Shown here: positions 14,507 to 14,622 of the stretch, in pieces
How positions within the stretch are numbered: position 1 is the stretch's first letter
How the letters are laid out: every line of letters begins with the position of its first letter
Source of the DNA: Lachnospiraceae bacterium
GTDB taxonomy: Bacteria > Bacillota_A > Clostridia > Lachnospirales > Lachnospiraceae
Reading direction: 5' to 3'
NCBI GenBank assembly: GCA_017652545.1
Contig: JAGCAV010000477.1
Location: 1 to 14,622, forward strand
DNA: 14,622 bases
The notes under the pieces: model-generated
Seen by the model: the letters and a program-made list of their open reading frames with translations, nothing else
Told to the model about the DNA's origin: nothing
The model's database searches: none
Position numbers and translations under genes: made by a program

Positions 14507-14622
14507 ATGCTATTACGTCTTGATCATATTAATAAGGATTATGTGACCGGCAAGCTGGTTGTTCCGGCACTGAAGGATGTCTCCCTTCACGTGGAGGAGG
14601 GGGAGTATGTCGCCATCATGGG
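14507..14622 (+). CDS. MacB/LolD-like ABC transporter ATPase, N-terminal fragment (runs off right edge)
   Basis: The first 38 codons are visible, starting MLLRLDHINKDYVTG and continuing V-P-A-L-K-D-V-S-L-H-V-E-E-G-E-Y-V-A-I-M-G. The A-L-x-x-V-S-L-x-V-x-x-G-E-x-V-A-I-M-G segment is the strand leading into the Walker A loop, and the window ends just before G-x-S-G-S-G-K-S-T would appear. The Y-x-x-G-x-x-x-V-P-A-L pattern is typical of the MacB/LolD/YknY class that works with HlyD-like adaptors and FtsX-type permeases. The ATG is two bases after the adaptor stop. The ribosome site (GGAGAG at 14487-14492) is far, so translation is probably coupled to the adaptor. A permease gene should follow outside the window. 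Confidence 0.85.
   Translation, partial: MLLRLDHINKDYVTGKLVVPALKDVSLHVEEGEYVAIM

Noticed and set aside
1..14622. Search by eye for tRNA, rRNA, CRISPR repeats, insertion sequence ends and phage genes
   Set aside because: No cloverleaf-like gene, regularly spaced long repeats, transposase or integrase frames were seen. Genes are densely packed and uniform in composition.

Overview
The window looks like a piece of a Clostridia chromosome, most likely Lachnospiraceae or a relative. GC is moderate, strong AGGAGG-type ribosome binding sites are common, and the run apt - relA/spoT - metallo-hydrolase - hemZ - aspS is a familiar Firmicutes neighbourhood. The lineage is inferred from gene content; no marker gene was searched. 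All complete genes are on the + strand, and partial genes lie at both edges.

Region 1 (1-5808) is a CUT2-type sugar uptake system related to the Escherichia coli YtfQ-YtfR-YtfT-YjfF galactofuranose transporter. The 5' end of a probable GntR-family regulator runs leftward off the edge. A 378-base divergent control region follows, with a good promoter in each direction and a leader hairpin. Then come the sugar-binding protein, a hairpin-rich gap with a terminator-like stem, a double ATPase, two permeases joined by overlapping stop and start codons, and a strong terminator. The first permease carries an unusual N-terminal extension of about 190 residues, made of an extra membrane helix, a long acidic Ala/Glu-rich linker and a second extra helix.

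Region 2 (5824-12988) starts at a clear promoter and holds adenine phosphoribosyltransferase, a bifunctional (p)ppGpp synthetase/hydrolase, a glyoxalase-II-like metallo-hydrolase, the radical-SAM protein HemZ and aspartyl-tRNA synthetase. It ends in two hairpins, the second a terminator. The genes are tightly packed and probably co-transcribed. An array of seven 7-bp repeats (GAGTTRA) starts inside the relA stop codon. From general knowledge of this neighbourhood, dtd and hisS often lie at the relA-hydrolase and hemZ-aspS junctions; both are absent here.

Region 3 (12987-14622) begins a MacB-type export system: a membrane-anchored HlyD-like adaptor followed two bases later by a LolD/MacB-like ATPase that runs off the window. 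Three TTCAC boxes spaced 11 and 21 bases around a -10 element suggest control by an OmpR-type response regulator. The adaptor ends in a very acidic, Trp/Tyr-rich tail built of three 15-residue repeats.

No tRNA, rRNA, CRISPR array, insertion sequence or phage gene was seen. The most unusual items are the permease extension, the adaptor tail and the heptamer array. None of them amounts to a demonstrably new system on sequence alone.
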